From: Bacteroidota bacterium
GTDB lineage: Bacteria; Bacteroidota; Bacteroidia; Cytophagales; Cyclobacteriaceae
DNA length: 64,000 nucleotides
Direction of reading: 5' to 3'
Assembly (NCBI GenBank): GCA_018267215.1
Contig: JAFDYX010000024.1
Coordinates: 1 to 64,000 of the forward strand
In this document: in pieces, positions 8,233 through 17,314 of the stretch
Layout: every line of letters begins with the position of its first letter
How positions within the stretch are numbered: the stretch's first letter is position 1
The notes under the pieces: generated by a model
The model's input: only the letters and a program-made list of their open reading frames with translations
Told to the model about the DNA's origin: nothing
Database searches by the model: none
Translations under genes and position numbers: made by a program

Positions 8233-9198
8233 TCAATAGGCGTGTAGCGTGTCTCTAAAAATTTTTGTGCGCTCCTCTTTCCATTTTTTTAATTCTACAA
8301 CCCGGGCTTTCAGTTCTTCATCCGAGGGTTTGTAGTTGATCAACATTTTTAAATCGGGTTGGCCGGCATCTACCCAGGCAGAGTACCATAGGCTGCCGGT
8401 CAGCCAGATGCTTCTGCGCATCTGGCGTTCTACCATACCTTGCAGCAAATCGTGATAGGCTTTGGCATAATCGTACGAAAATACTTTGATGGTTTGTTTC
8501 CCTTTCGTTTCGAAGTTGAATTTGTTATTACCTGTTTTTTCTGAAAGCAATTTTTCAAATCGCAGCACGGAGTCAAGTGCTTGATTGGTTTGGGCGATAG
8601 TTTTCCACACCTCGGCACTCACATTCGAAATATATTGTGCTTTGCCGGTGTAAAAATTGTAATCAGAATAAAACAATTCCGGCAAACGCGATTCCCAAAA
8701 AGCATGCAGACCGGTTTGTCCGGTTAGCTGGCCGTCATAATTTTTGGTAGTGTGCAGGGGCACGTGCGCATCGGCCACATAATGCCCCAAGTCGGCAGAG
8801 TATTTTAAAATTTTTTCGGGATCGCGAATAGCAAGAGCATCTTTTAGCCGGAGATAAAATAACTGTATCGCCCAAGGTAAAATACCATGTGCCTGCAAGG
8901 AGTCTTCGCCAAATTTTTCTACGGCCTGTTTCCAGTAGCGAGGTAGTTTATAGACTGCACTGTCGCCATATTCTTCCAGATCAATGTAATGGCGCGGGGC
9001 TTCATCGGGCAAAATATACCGCCTGCGGTCGGGGTTAACGGCAGCCTCCTCGATGTAGCGGATATTCTTTTTATAAAAGATACTCATCTGCGCTGGCAGT
9101 GTAAATACAGCCAGCCGGTTAATTTTCGGATGGGCGAAAAAACCCCAGCTTCCCGAGAGAAGCAGAACAGAAAGCAAAATAGCCCAACGAAATTTCAT
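8233..9198 (-). CDS. S1/P1-nuclease / zinc-dependent phospholipase C superfamily protein
   Basis: 321 aa with a signal peptide, then WGFFAH, in which the processed N-terminal Trp and the following His would be zinc ligands. The remaining tri-zinc ligands of the superfamily are visible in order: a His/Asp pair in HYIDLEEYGD, HxxxD in GHYVADAHVPLH, and HxxxE in HAFWESRL. The all-helical fold and spacing fit. Members hydrolyse phosphodiester bonds in nucleic acids or phospholipids; which substrate applies here cannot be told. It is transcribed divergently from a glycerophosphodiesterase gene, which suggests (inference) a shared role in scavenging phosphate or glycerol from phospholipid. Confidence 0.85.
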   Translation of the reverse strand: MKFRWAILLSVLLLSGSWGFFAHPKINRLAVFTLPAQMSIFYKKNIRYIEEAAVNPDRRRYILPDEAPRHYIDLEEYGDSAVYKLPRYWKQAVEKFGEDSLQAHGILPWAIQLFYLRLKDALAIRDPEKILKYSADLGHYVADAHVPLHTTKNYDGQLTGQTGLHAFWESRLPELFYSDYNFYTGKAQYISNVSAEVWKTIAQTNQALDSVLRFEKLLSEKTGNNKFNFETKGKQTIKVFSYDYAKAYHDLLQGMVERQMRRSIWLTGSLWYSAWVDAGQPDLKMLINYKPSDEELKARVVELKKWKEERTKIFRDTLHAY

Positions 9199-9224
9199 TC
9201 TCTTTAAAGTTAAGGAGCTTTGCG

Positions 9225-9232
9225 TATTTTTG
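9225..9232 (+). promoter_or_regulatory. Putative -7 promoter box (TAnnTTTG) for the glycerophosphodiesterase gene
   Basis: TATTTTTG matches the Bacteroidota -7 consensus 23 nt upstream of the ATG at 9255. A TTT at about 9203 is the only candidate for a -33 element at the right distance. It lies in the 56-nt divergent spacer. Confidence 0.5.
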
Positions 9233-9254
9233 GAAACTCACACTTTCTTTAAAA

Positions 9255-10196
9255 ATGAAAAAATATGTTTTCGCCTTTTGTTTTGGGTTTGTTATGATAT
9301 CCTCGTTTGCCCAGTTGGCCGTACCGCGCTTTGATGTGCAAGGCCACCGCGGGGCACGCGGCCTGATGCCCGAAAATTCTATTCCGGCATTTTTGCTCGC
9401 GCTCGACTCGGGCGTAACAACGTTGGAAATGGATTTGGCGGTTACCAAAGACAAACAAATAGTGGTAACGCACGAGCCCTGGATGAGCGCAGCTTATTGC
9501 CTCGACCCGCAGGGAAAAGAAATAAAAGCCCGCGATGAAAAGAAGTTCAACATTTATAAAATGAATTACGCAGAAGTAGCCACATGGGATTGTGGCTCGA
9601 AAGTAAATGCGCGTTTTGCGGAACAAAAGAAAATGAAAACTGTAAAGCCTTTGTTGAGCGATGTCATTGTAGCTGTTGAAAACCACATCAAGAACACAAC
9701 GAAGTATGAGGCCGATTACAACATCGAGATCAAATCATCACCGGAAGATGATAACCGCTTCAGCCCAACACCAGAAGTATTTTCGGATTTGGCGTACCAA
9801 CTGATTGACCAGTATTTGCCGTGGAACCGCGTGGTTATCCAGTCGTTCGATTTTCGTGTGTTAAAATACTGGCATCAAAAATATCCGCATGTGCGGCTGG
9901 CGGCATTGGTAGAAAACCTAAAATCCATTGATGAAAATTTGCGCGATCTGGGTTTTGTGCCCGACATCTACAGCCCCGAATACAAACTGCTCGACAAAAA
10001 TGAAGTGGACGCGCTCCATCGTAAAACCATTGCGCGCGCCAAAGAAAACAAACCGGCTAAGCTGCGGGTAGTTCCGTGGACGGTGAATGATGAAAAAGAA
10101 ATGATCTCTTTAAAAGAAATGGGAGTAGATGGCTTCATCACCGATTATCCCGACAGAGCCAGAAAACTAAAATTTACCCGCGAAGCTAACAAGTAG
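9255..10196 (+). CDS. Glycerophosphodiester phosphodiesterase, secreted
   Basis: 313 aa with a signal peptide (ends FAQ, residue 20) and a GDPD TIM-barrel domain. The signature GHRGARGLMPENS carries catalytic His31. The acidic metal ligands are E58/D60 in TLEMDL, and the second catalytic His is H73 in VVTHEP. The C-terminal VNDEKEM...GVDGFITDYPDRA is the family's closing motif. It hydrolyses glycerophosphodiesters to glycerol-3-phosphate and an alcohol in the periplasm (family knowledge). An IR (AAGTAGC/GCTACTT, 10191-10217) spans its stop codon and the start of the convergent gene's 3' end. Confidence 0.93.
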   Translation: MKKYVFAFCFGFVMISSFAQLAVPRFDVQGHRGARGLMPENSIPAFLLALDSGVTTLEMDLAVTKDKQIVVTHEPWMSAAYCLDPQGKEIKARDEKKFNIYKMNYAEVATWDCGSKVNARFAEQKKMKTVKPLLSDVIVAVENHIKNTTKYEADYNIEIKSSPEDDNRFSPTPEVFSDLAYQLIDQYLPWNRVVIQSFDFRVLKYWHQKYPHVRLAALVENLKSIDENLRDLGFVPDIYSPEYKLLDKNEVDALHRKTIARAKENKPAKLRVVPWTVNDEKEMISLKEMGVDGFITDYPDRARKLKFTREANK

Positions 10197-10211
10197 CTAA
10201 GTAGGGCAGCG

Positions 10212-10640
10212 CTACTTCTTCCGGGCGCTCTTTACTTCTTCCGGGGTGAGGGCAGCGCCCGTGTTGCCAAACGAATTGCGCACATAGTTCAACACATCGC
10301 TGGTTTGCTCGTCTGTTAAATCAAACGCTTCCATTTTGTCATCGTAATCATAGCCGTTTACTTTCATCGGTCCCGAGGCTCCGTAGAGCACCACTTCAAT
10401 AGATTTTTTTTTGCCCGCCATCAGATAATCGGATTTTGCCAAGGGCGGATAATATCCGTCCGTGCCTTCGCCCATCTCCATGTGGCAGGTCATACACTTA
10501 GCCGTGTATATTGCTTTGCCGCGCTCCATGCTTGCTTTCAAATTGAATGGAGTTTGTGGTTGAAATGAAAAAGAAGAAAGCACGAAGAGTATAAAAAAAC
10601 CTAACACCGGCAGGTGAGATGAAAATGAAAATGAGGCCAT
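10212..10640 (-). CDS. Mono-haem c-type cytochrome, secreted
   Basis: 142 aa with an N-terminal signal/anchor (residues 9-25) and one class-I cytochrome c domain. Haem is bound by CMTCH (C49, C52, H53), and the sixth ligand is most likely Met103 in YDDKMEAF. It is an electron carrier in the periplasm. The ATG at 10640 is preferred over an in-frame start at 10691 because it places the signal sequence first. No oxidase or dehydrogenase lies beside it, so its partner is unknown. Confidence 0.88.
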   Translation of the reverse strand: MASFSFSSHLPVLGFFILFVLSSFSFQPQTPFNLKASMERGKAIYTAKCMTCHMEMGEGTDGYYPPLAKSDYLMAGKKKSIEVVLYGASGPMKVNGYDYDDKMEAFDLTDEQTSDVLNYVRNSFGNTGAALTPEEVKSARKK

Positions 10641-10785
10641 AATTTTTTTGTTTGATGGGATGAAATTACAAAATTGATTGAAAAACAGCATCTCGTTTTA
10701 TTTGTATTCTCGAAACACATTTTCAAAGATCAGAAACCGTGATTTATAAAATCTTATATTGCCTGCCCGATTCAAATACTTGGTT

Positions 10786-12603
10786 ATGAGAAAACTATTA
10801 GTTCTTTTATTGATTGGCCACAGCCTGCTAGCGTGGAGCCAAAAAAAATCCAACGCGGCCGATAACCGCCTGGCTGGCATTGAAGAAAAGTTGCAGACAC
10901 TGCTGGCCGACTGGCATGCCGCGGGCTTTGCCGTGGCTGTTGTAGAAAAAAATAAACTGGTGTATGCCAAAGGGTTTGGCTACCGCGATGAGGAAAATAA
11001 AAAACCGGTTACACCCAATACCCTGTTTGCCATCGGTAGTTGCACCAAAGCCTTTACGGCCGGGCTGCTGGGAATTTTGCGCAACGACAACAAAGTTTCG
11101 TTTAATGAAAAGCCGGCCACGTACGTGCCGAAGTTAAATTTTTTTAATGATGAAATGAATGCCGGTATTACAGTGAAAGACCTGATGCGCCACAGCACAG
11201 GCCTTCCGCGCCACGACTTGAGTTGGTATTTTTTCAACACACCCGATAAAGACAGCTTAGTTGGCCGCATTCAATACATGGAGCCATCGGTACACGTGCG
11301 CGAAAAATGGCAGTACAATAATTTTATGTTTCTTGTGCAAGGTGTTATCACAGAAAAAATAACAGGCAATAGTTGGGAAAAGAACATCTCCGAAAAATTT
11401 TTTAAACCACTGGTCATGTCCACTTCCAACGCCTCCATTGCCGAGCTCGAAAAAAGTAATGAACCGGCTGTTGGCTATGAAGTAAAAAACGACAAAGATA
11501 TTGTGAAGATGGATTATTATAACATCAGCGGCATGGCTCCGGCCGGAAGCATCAACAGCAGCGTGAATGAAATGGCCAACTGGCTGAGGATGTGGATTCA
11601 TGGCGGAAAATTTAACGGCAAAGAAATTTTGCCTGCATCTTATGTAAGCGAAGCCATCAGCTCGCAAATGATCATCGGCCCGGCATTGCCAACCCGCGAA
11701 CATCCCGATGTGCAGTTTTCCAATTACGGATATGGCTGGTTTCTGGCCTCGTACAAAGGGCACTATCGCGTAGAGCACGGTGGCAACATTGATGGTTTTT
11801 CTGCCAGCACTTGTTTCTTCCCGTCCGATAGTGTAGGCATTGTGGTACTGACCAATCAAAACGCATCGGTGATACCGGCCATCGTTCGCAACATCGTAGC
11901 CGACCGCATGCTCCGGCTGTCGCTCTCCGACTGGAACAAAGAAATGAAAGAGGCAGCCGATAAACGCAAGAAAAATGAAAAAGAAACGGCAGCCAAAGCA
12001 ACTTCATCGGTAAAGAAAGGAACCAAGCCATCGCATTTGCCCGAAGAGTTGGAGGGGAAATATTCGTTGGATGGCTACGGCACATTTTCTGTCAAGGCAC
12101 ACCACGATTCGCTTTTTGCGAAGATGGGCAATTATACCTACTGGCTCAAGCATTTTCATTACGACATCTTCCAGCCGTTTGAGGTAACGAAGAAACACAA
12201 AATTGACACGGCCAATAAAAGCGATATGCGCTTGAATTTTATCACCGGGTTGAATGGCGAAGTAGAGCGTGTGGCCATCTATGATATGGAGCCCAGTCTG
12301 AACAAACCGTTGGAATTTTTGCACCACCCCGATACCAAAGAAATTAAACCGGAAAGGCTGAAAGAATATGTGGGCGAATATGAAATAGCGGGAATGGTGG
12401 CCAAAGTATATGTGAAGGCAGAAAAAAATTTATTTCTTTTTGTGCCCGGCCAGCCCGAGTATGAGCTGGCTTATTTGGGAGGCGATAAATTTGCATTAAA
12501 AATTTTGAGCGGGTATAAACTAGAGTTTGTACACAATGGGGAGAAAGTATCAGGCTGTTTTTTCATTCAACCCAACGGAACTTTTAAGGCTACACGAAAA
12601 TAA
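10786..12603 (+). CDS. Serine hydrolase of the beta-lactamase/S12 family with C-terminal DUF3471
   Basis: 605 aa with a signal peptide (residues 1-18). The penicillin-binding-protein-like domain has all three motifs: SxxK at S85/K88 (GSCTK), YxN as Y177-N-N, and HGG at 331-333. A lysine/alanine-rich linker (about 385-410) leads to a C-terminal lipocalin-like DUF3471 domain, with two barrel modules from the LEGKYSLDG and LKEYVGEYE segments. Such proteins act as D-aminopeptidases or esterases; true beta-lactamase activity is unlikely. The start is ATG 10786, since the in-frame TTG at 10759 would precede the signal peptide. Confidence 0.88.
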   Translation: MRKLLVLLLIGHSLLAWSQKKSNAADNRLAGIEEKLQTLLADWHAAGFAVAVVEKNKLVYAKGFGYRDEENKKPVTPNTLFAIGSCTKAFTAGLLGILRNDNKVSFNEKPATYVPKLNFFNDEMNAGITVKDLMRHSTGLPRHDLSWYFFNTPDKDSLVGRIQYMEPSVHVREKWQYNNFMFLVQGVITEKITGNSWEKNISEKFFKPLVMSTSNASIAELEKSNEPAVGYEVKNDKDIVKMDYYNISGMAPAGSINSSVNEMANWLRMWIHGGKFNGKEILPASYVSEAISSQMIIGPALPTREHPDVQFSNYGYGWFLASYKGHYRVEHGGNIDGFSASTCFFPSDSVGIVVLTNQNASVIPAIVRNIVADRMLRLSLSDWNKEMKEAADKRKKNEKETAAKATSSVKKGTKPSHLPEELEGKYSLDGYGTFSVKAHHDSLFAKMGNYTYWLKHFHYDIFQPFEVTKKHKIDTANKSDMRLNFITGLNGEVERVAIYDMEPSLNKPLEFLHHPDTKEIKPERLKEYVGEYEIAGMVAKVYVKAEKNLFLFVPGQPEYELAYLGGDKFALKILSGYKLEFVHNGEKVSGCFFIQPNGTFKATRK

Positions 12604-12613
12604 AGCTACACGT

Positions 12614-13564
12614 ATGAACCGTAGGCAATTCATTCAATCCTCATCAGCTCTCACTGCTTCGGCACTGCTGCAGAATCAAGAGGTGTTTGCTTCACCACTG
12701 TTAAAGAATATCGGCATCCAGCTTTTTTCATTGCCAAAAGTTTTGGAAAAAGATTTTGCGGGAGGCGTGGCCATGCTCTCGCAAATGGGTTATCGCGAGA
12801 TCGAAATGTATGGGCCGTTTCCGTTCAGCGCCAAAGCGGCAGTTGACTGGTGGGCATCTGTCACGCCCTCATTGGGATTCAGTGGAAGCGGCTACTTTGG
12901 AAAATCAGTTGGAGAAGTTCGGCAAATTTTAAAGTCGAACAAGATCACCGTTCCCTCAATTCACACTGACTTCATCACGTTGCAGGAGAATATGCCACAA
13001 TTGGCTGAAGCGGCAAGGAAGATCGGTTTTACGTACGTTACATTGCCGGCCATTCCAGAAGAAAATAGAAGGTCATTGGATGATTACAAGCGAACGATTG
13101 ATGTGTTCAACCGGATCGGTGCCAGCGCAAAGAAGGAGGGTATCCGTTTTGCCTATCACAATCACGGGTATGGTATGAAAGAAATGGAAGGCCAGGTGCC
13201 TTTGCACATGATCATTGAGAAGACGGATCCTGAAATCGTGTACCTGGAAATGGATTTGTATTGGACTGTGGCCGGAGGTGGTGACCCGATTTCCTATTTA
13301 AAGAAATATCCAAACCGTTACAAAATGATGCACGTGAAGAACATGAAAAAACAAGTTCACTTTTCCGGTGATGGTGGAAATTCAAACCAATGGATTGAAT
13401 TGTTTCCATTCATGACAACGGCCGATGATGGTGTGCTCGACCTGAAGTCCATCCTGACTCAAGCTATCCAATCGGGCGTAACTCATTTCTTTGTGGAGCA
13501 AGATATGGTGCAAAACCCGGAAGTAGCTTTGAGAAAAAGTCTTGACTACCTGAAGAAATTATGA
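12614..13564 (+). CDS. Sugar phosphate isomerase/epimerase-like TIM-barrel protein, probable Tat substrate
   Basis: 316 aa. The N-terminus MNRRQFIQSSSALTASALL is a twin-arginine-type signal, so a folded metalloprotein would be exported. The rest is a xylose-isomerase-like TIM barrel (AP endonuclease 2 superfamily): GIQLFSL first strand, PSIHTDF, AYHNHGYGM with metal-binding His, EMDLYWT with acidic ligands, MMHVKNM, and a final FFVEQDM. Members isomerise or epimerise sugars; the substrate cannot be predicted. It begins 10 nt after the serine hydrolase gene and overlaps the next gene by 4 nt. Confidence 0.87.
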   Translation: MNRRQFIQSSSALTASALLQNQEVFASPLLKNIGIQLFSLPKVLEKDFAGGVAMLSQMGYREIEMYGPFPFSAKAAVDWWASVTPSLGFSGSGYFGKSVGEVRQILKSNKITVPSIHTDFITLQENMPQLAEAARKIGFTYVTLPAIPEENRRSLDDYKRTIDVFNRIGASAKKEGIRFAYHNHGYGMKEMEGQVPLHMIIEKTDPEIVYLEMDLYWTVAGGGDPISYLKKYPNRYKMMHVKNMKKQVHFSGDGGNSNQWIELFPFMTTADDGVLDLKSILTQAIQSGVTHFFVEQDMVQNPEVALRKSLDYLKKL

Positions 13565-13929
13565 CACATAACGACCCCGAGCTAAATGGAAAATACTTAG
13601 GCACCATCTCACAAGATTTTGTGAAAATAGCCGACACGCTGAAAGAGGCTTCGTACCAGATACGTCAGAGCGGCTTCGCCTACCCGGTGTTTGCCATTTC
13701 AAAAGAAGAAATCCCCGTGGGGCAGTTGCTGATCGGAAAGTTTGAACTCAACCTCGACTGGAATTACTATGCTTCCTTTCTCGATGAGTTTATGCAGCGT
13801 GAACTGGTAGCCCGCGACAAGCAACAGGATTTTATCAACGCCTACAAAGACCCGGACGAATTTTGCTGCCTCTTTGTGGTGGACGAGGCATTTACCAGTT
13901 TTGTTTTTATTCCGTATCCGGAAGATTGA
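13561..13929 (+). CDS. Conserved-looking hypothetical protein, 122 aa
   Basis: The start overlaps the stop of the TIM-barrel gene by 4 nt (ATGA), implying translational coupling. The product is soluble, acidic and rich in aromatics (FAYPVFAISKEEIPVGQLLI, WNYYASFLDEFMQRELV), with no signal peptide and no membrane segment. I recognise no domain. A cytosolic product coupled to a probably exported enzyme is a little unexpected; it may simply be co-transcribed. Confidence 0.75.
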   Translation: MTHNDPELNGKYLGTISQDFVKIADTLKEASYQIRQSGFAYPVFAISKEEIPVGQLLIGKFELNLDWNYYASFLDEFMQRELVARDKQQDFINAYKDPDEFCCLFVVDEAFTSFVFIPYPED

Positions 13930-13932
13930 AAT

Positions 13933-14961
13933 TTAAAAATGCTTCCACCCCTGGGCCTGCAGCGGCACGACTGTGCCCGCTTTTGAAATCATGATATGCT
14001 GCCGGGCGTTATCGTGCAGGTGGCCGATGAAGTGGATATCGGGGTGGTTTTTCAGTTTTTCAAAATCTGATGGCTGGATGGTGAAGAGCAGCTCGTAATC
14101 TTCGCCTCCGTTGAGTGCGGCTGTGATCGGATCCATTTTAAATTCAACGGCCGTTTCGTAGGTCATCGAGTCAACTGGAATTTTGTCTTCAAAAATTTTG
14201 ATCCCAGTCTTTGAATTTTTTGCCAGATGAAAAAGCTCGCTGGCGAGTCCATCAGAAACATCAATCATCGAAGTAGGCACAATATTTTTTTCTTCTAATT
14301 CATAAATAATATCCATGCGGGCATCGGGCTTCAGTTGCCGCCCTACCAGATAATCGTATTTTTCTATGTCGGGCTGCATAGTGGGGTTAGACCGAAACAC
14401 TTCCTTTTCTCTTTCCAGCACCTGAAGGCCGAGATAGGCAGCACCCAAGTCGCCCGTTACGCAAATGATGTCGTTGGCTTTGCCGCCACTTCGCAACACC
14501 GTTTTGTTTTTTTCGGAACGCCCGATAACGGTAATCGAAATGACCAGCCCTGCGTGCGATGCCGTAGTGTCGCCACCCACCAAGTCAACTTTATAATTTT
14601 GGCATGCTGCCCTGATGCCTTCATACAAAGCATCTACCGCCTCTACCGAAAACCGGTTGCTCAACCCAAGCGAAACTACAATTTGTTGTGGCTTTCCGTT
14701 CATGGCGGCTATATCGCTAACATTGACGGCCACAGCCTTGTAGCCCAAGTGCGGCAAGGGTGTGTACGAAAGATCAAAATGGGTTCCTTCCAGCAGCATA
14801 TCGGTAGAAACTAATAGGTTTTCCGTGCCGATGTCAATAACGGCTGCATCATCGCCAATGCCTTTTTGCGATGTAAGGTTTTGTATGATAACAGAAGAAT
14901 GGATGCGCTCGATCAATCCAAATTCGCCCAAGGCTGCAATTTCAGTTCGTTTTTCATTCAT
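13933..14961 (-). CDS. thiL: Thiamine-monophosphate kinase
   Basis: 342 aa of the PurM/ThiL ATP-grasp-like fold. Diagnostic motifs are the N-terminal GEFGLIERI, KGIGDDAAV (ATP/Mg binding), VSTDMLLEGTHFD, NVSDIAAMNGKP, VGGDTT, DVSDGLASEL and NGGEDYELLF. It phosphorylates thiamine monophosphate to thiamine diphosphate, the last step of thiamine cofactor synthesis. It is single-copy here, with no other thi genes nearby, and transcribed divergently from a small lipoprotein gene. Confidence 0.95.
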   Translation of the reverse strand: MNEKRTEIAALGEFGLIERIHSSVIIQNLTSQKGIGDDAAVIDIGTENLLVSTDMLLEGTHFDLSYTPLPHLGYKAVAVNVSDIAAMNGKPQQIVVSLGLSNRFSVEAVDALYEGIRAACQNYKVDLVGGDTTASHAGLVISITVIGRSEKNKTVLRSGGKANDIICVTGDLGAAYLGLQVLEREKEVFRSNPTMQPDIEKYDYLVGRQLKPDARMDIIYELEEKNIVPTSMIDVSDGLASELFHLAKNSKTGIKIFEDKIPVDSMTYETAVEFKMDPITAALNGGEDYELLFTIQPSDFEKLKNHPDIHFIGHLHDNARQHIMISKAGTVVPLQAQGWKHF

Positions 14962-15002
14962 GGTAACAATCCGTTTAACCGGGATGGATGCGTTTTGTCT
15001 GG

Positions 15003-15010
15003 CAAAAGTA
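15003..15010 (-). promoter_or_regulatory. Putative -7 promoter box for thiL
   Basis: On the minus strand TACTTTTG matches TAnnTTTG 41 nt upstream of the thiL ATG. No good -33 TTG is visible at the expected distance, so this is a partial match. Confidence 0.38.
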
Positions 15011-15080
15011 CAACTTACCGGACTTCCCGCGATGGTTTTCAGACTTCAATGTATTTATGGGAAACAGTTTATCTACTCTT

Positions 15081-15239
15081 ATGAAACAGGTGCTTGTAAT
15101 ATTTGTCTGTGCTTTAATCATGCTGAGCGCGTGCGCTTCGCCCAAGCCGTATTATGAAACTTCTTTGGGCAAGAAAAAACTTAAATACTATAACTCCATC
15201 CAGTACGGGCAGAAAGAAAGGCCGAAGGTTAAATTCTAA
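15081..15239 (+). CDS. Small lipoprotein, 52 aa
   Basis: MKQVLVIFVCALIMLSACASP is a lipoprotein signal with lipobox LSAC, leaving a mature peptide of about 35 residues that is Lys/Tyr-rich (YYETSLGKKKLKYYNSIQYGQ). Function unknown. The ATG at 15081 is chosen because upstream in-frame codons would bury the signal. An intrinsic terminator follows 58 nt later, supporting a real monocistronic gene. Confidence 0.75.
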   Translation: MKQVLVIFVCALIMLSACASPKPYYETSLGKKKLKYYNSIQYGQKERPKVKF

Positions 15240-15297
15240 TCTTGTGTAAATTAATTTCAAATACGATAACAGCACTTTGTCCTTACCTGCTGCACGA

Positions 15298-15329
15298 AAG
15301 AGACTGCTACAAAATGGTAGTCTCTTTTT
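15298..15329 (+). terminator. Intrinsic terminator after the small lipoprotein gene
   Basis: AGAGACT...AGTCTCT arms with additional G-U pairs enclose an AAAA loop and are followed by TTTTTG, the classic factor-independent shape. Confidence 0.8.
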
Positions 15330-15384
15330 GTCTTTTATGAAACCGAACAGATCATTATATTTCCTGTAAAAAAATTAAATACTT

Positions 15385-16653
15385 ATGACATTTACCCGAA
15401 GACATTTTATTTTGACATCGGCCGGAGCGGTGGCCGGATCTGTCGCAGCATACAGCCAACCCAAACAGACAGCGCAAAATTTTTTCAATCCTTTAGATGA
15501 GATGCAGCCCATGGCTGATAAGGCTGTGCCTATTACGCTGGATGAACGGAAGACGAGAATAGAGAAAGCGCAAAAGCTGATGGCAGAAAATAAAATTGGG
15601 GCGATCTATTTGGATGGTGGCACTTCGATGAAATATTTTACAGGCGTGGAGTGGGGCAACAGCGAACGCCTGATGGCGGCTATCATCCCGGCACGGGGCG
15701 AGGTAAGCTATGTGGTGCCGCACTTTGAAGAGGCAAGACTGCGAGAACTGATTACCATCGGCAAAGACGTGCGTGTTTGGGAAGAGCACGAAAGCCCCTA
15801 CCGCGTAGTGGCCGGAATATTAGCCGATGCCGGAATCAAATCCGGAAAAATCGGGATGGAAGAACGCGTGCGTTTCTTTCTGTTTGATGGCGTGCGCAAG
15901 GAAGCCTCGCACTTAGAGTACGTCAGTGCCGACCCCATCACGGTGGGTTGCCGCATGTTTAAAAGCCCTGCCGAGCTGGCCTTGATGCAACTGGCCAACA
16001 ACATTACGCTGGAAGCATTTCGCAACACACACACCCAGATACAAGAAGGCATGACTCAGCAAGATGTGGGCGGCATCATTGCGCAAGCACATTCAAAATT
16101 AGGCTCACGTGGCGGAGCGCTGGTGTCTTTTGGAAAATATACAGCCTTTCCGCATGGAAGCCGCACCCCGCAACAACTGAAGAAAGGAGATGTTATTTTG
16201 ATTGATGGCGGATGCAGCGTGGAGGGTTATGCCTCTGACATCACGCGCACTTTTGTTTTTGGTGAGCCCACCACACGGCAGCGCGAAATCTGGAACTTGG
16301 AAAAAAAATCGCAGGCAGCCGGGTTTGAGGCAGCCCGCCTCCACGCCCCTTGCGAGAATGTAGATATCGCGGCAAGGAAAGTTATCACCCAAGCAGGCTT
16401 TGGCCCAGGCTATCAGCTGCCGGGTCTTCCGCACCGCACCGGCCATGGCATCGGTATGGATGGGCACGAATGGGGCAATATGTTGCTGGGCAACAAACAA
16501 CCGCTGCTGCCGGGCATGTGCTTTAGTATCGAACCCACTATCTCTATCTACGATGAGTTTGGTATCCGTCTGGAAGATTGCGCTTACATGACTGAACAAG
16601 GAGTGAAGTGGTTTACCCAACCAAGCGAGTCAATAGATAAGCCGTTTGCCTGA
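15385..16653 (+). CDS. M24 family Xaa-Pro aminopeptidase-like metallopeptidase, Tat signal
   Basis: 422 aa. The N-terminus (TRRHFILTSAGAVAGSVAA) is a twin-arginine signal. A creatinase/prolidase N-domain (about 55-195) is followed by the pita-bread catalytic domain with all five metal ligands: D274 (LIDGG), D285 (SDITRTF), H354 (HRTGHGIGMDGHE), E383 (SIEPTI) and E397 (RLEDC). It should release N-terminal residues preceding proline, or cleave X-Pro dipeptides, in the periplasm. It stands alone, with terminators on both sides. Confidence 0.92.
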   Translation: MTFTRRHFILTSAGAVAGSVAAYSQPKQTAQNFFNPLDEMQPMADKAVPITLDERKTRIEKAQKLMAENKIGAIYLDGGTSMKYFTGVEWGNSERLMAAIIPARGEVSYVVPHFEEARLRELITIGKDVRVWEEHESPYRVVAGILADAGIKSGKIGMEERVRFFLFDGVRKEASHLEYVSADPITVGCRMFKSPAELALMQLANNITLEAFRNTHTQIQEGMTQQDVGGIIAQAHSKLGSRGGALVSFGKYTAFPHGSRTPQQLKKGDVILIDGGCSVEGYASDITRTFVFGEPTTRQREIWNLEKKSQAAGFEAARLHAPCENVDIAARKVITQAGFGPGYQLPGLPHRTGHGIGMDGHEWGNMLLGNKQPLLPGMCFSIEPTISIYDEFGIRLEDCAYMTEQGVKWFTQPSESIDKPFA

Positions 16654-16671
16654 GCGGCCGAAACAGAAATT

Positions 16672-16704
16672 AAAAAGGCACATGCCGGAGGGCGTGTGCC
16701 TTTT
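16672..16704 (+). terminator. Intrinsic terminator after the M24 peptidase gene
   Basis: AAAAGGCACA(TG)CC and GG(GC)GTGTGCCTTTT form a long stem around a GGA loop with a T-rich 3' arm, starting 19 nt after the stop codon. Confidence 0.82.
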
Positions 16705-16744
16705 GTTGTTATCGTTGGCGGGCTGGCAGCGGTTTCTTTGCGTA

Positions 16745-17314
16745 TTATTTTAAGGTAAATACTTTGTAGCTGGCGGTAACCGAGAATACGTTACTCTTTA
16801 CATTGTCATCCACATAGCGGGCATTGCCACCATAAGAAAGCGGCTTTGTTATATTAGATAAGCCCATGCTGTACCTCACGTTGATGCTAAAATTTTTCCA
16901 ATCGTAGCCGACCGCTGGTGCAAGTCCAAAAACTATTTTGCTGTGTTCATTTGATATGTTATAGGATCCGCCATCTGTAAAGACACTGTGTGCTGCCAGT
17001 AAATAAGAAAGTTGCGGCCCTGCCATCACATAAAAATTTTTGATGATACCATATTTAAAAAATACAGGCAAACTCAAATAGCTAAGTTCGATGTGTGCGG
17101 GTGCTTCCGTGCCGGGATTGGTGAAGCTAACGCCCTCGCCCGAATAAAATAACTCTGCCGGCAAGACTATTTTAGGAGTGAATGAATACTCGCCATAAAC
17201 ACCTGCATTAAAACTTGTTCTTGATTTTTTTGAATCAACATTAGTAGGGTCGCCATTCACATAATACGGAGGGGCACCTACTGATAAGCTCGCCAAGTTC
17301 AGACCGCCCCTCAC
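16745..17314 (-). CDS. Outer-membrane beta-barrel protein (PorT-like); 5' end probably damaged
   Basis: 189 codons from GTG 17314 encode strands typical of the OMP_b-brl family (GVYGEYSFTPKIVLPAELFYSGEG, LSYLSLPVFFKYGIIKNFYVMAGPQLSYLL). The GTG lies inside the first strand, not at a natural start. Reading upstream in the same frame gives IAFSQNLSFGVRGG, the end of a signal peptide plus the first strand. The hydrophobic core of that signal (NSILIALLFIQ) is in the next frame, between about 17379 and 17345, and the expected ATG reads ATA at 17389 beside a run of ten A. The gene therefore looks frameshifted with a lost start, and the product as called cannot be exported. A homopolymer sequencing error is the main alternative. 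Confidence 0.68.
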   Translation of the reverse strand: MRGGLNLASLSVGAPPYYVNGDPTNVDSKKSRTSFNAGVYGEYSFTPKIVLPAELFYSGEGVSFTNPGTEAPAHIELSYLSLPVFFKYGIIKNFYVMAGPQLSYLLAAHSVFTDGGSYNISNEHSKIVFGLAPAVGYDWKNFSINVRYSMGLSNITKPLSYGGNARYVDDNVKSNVFSVTASYKVFTLK

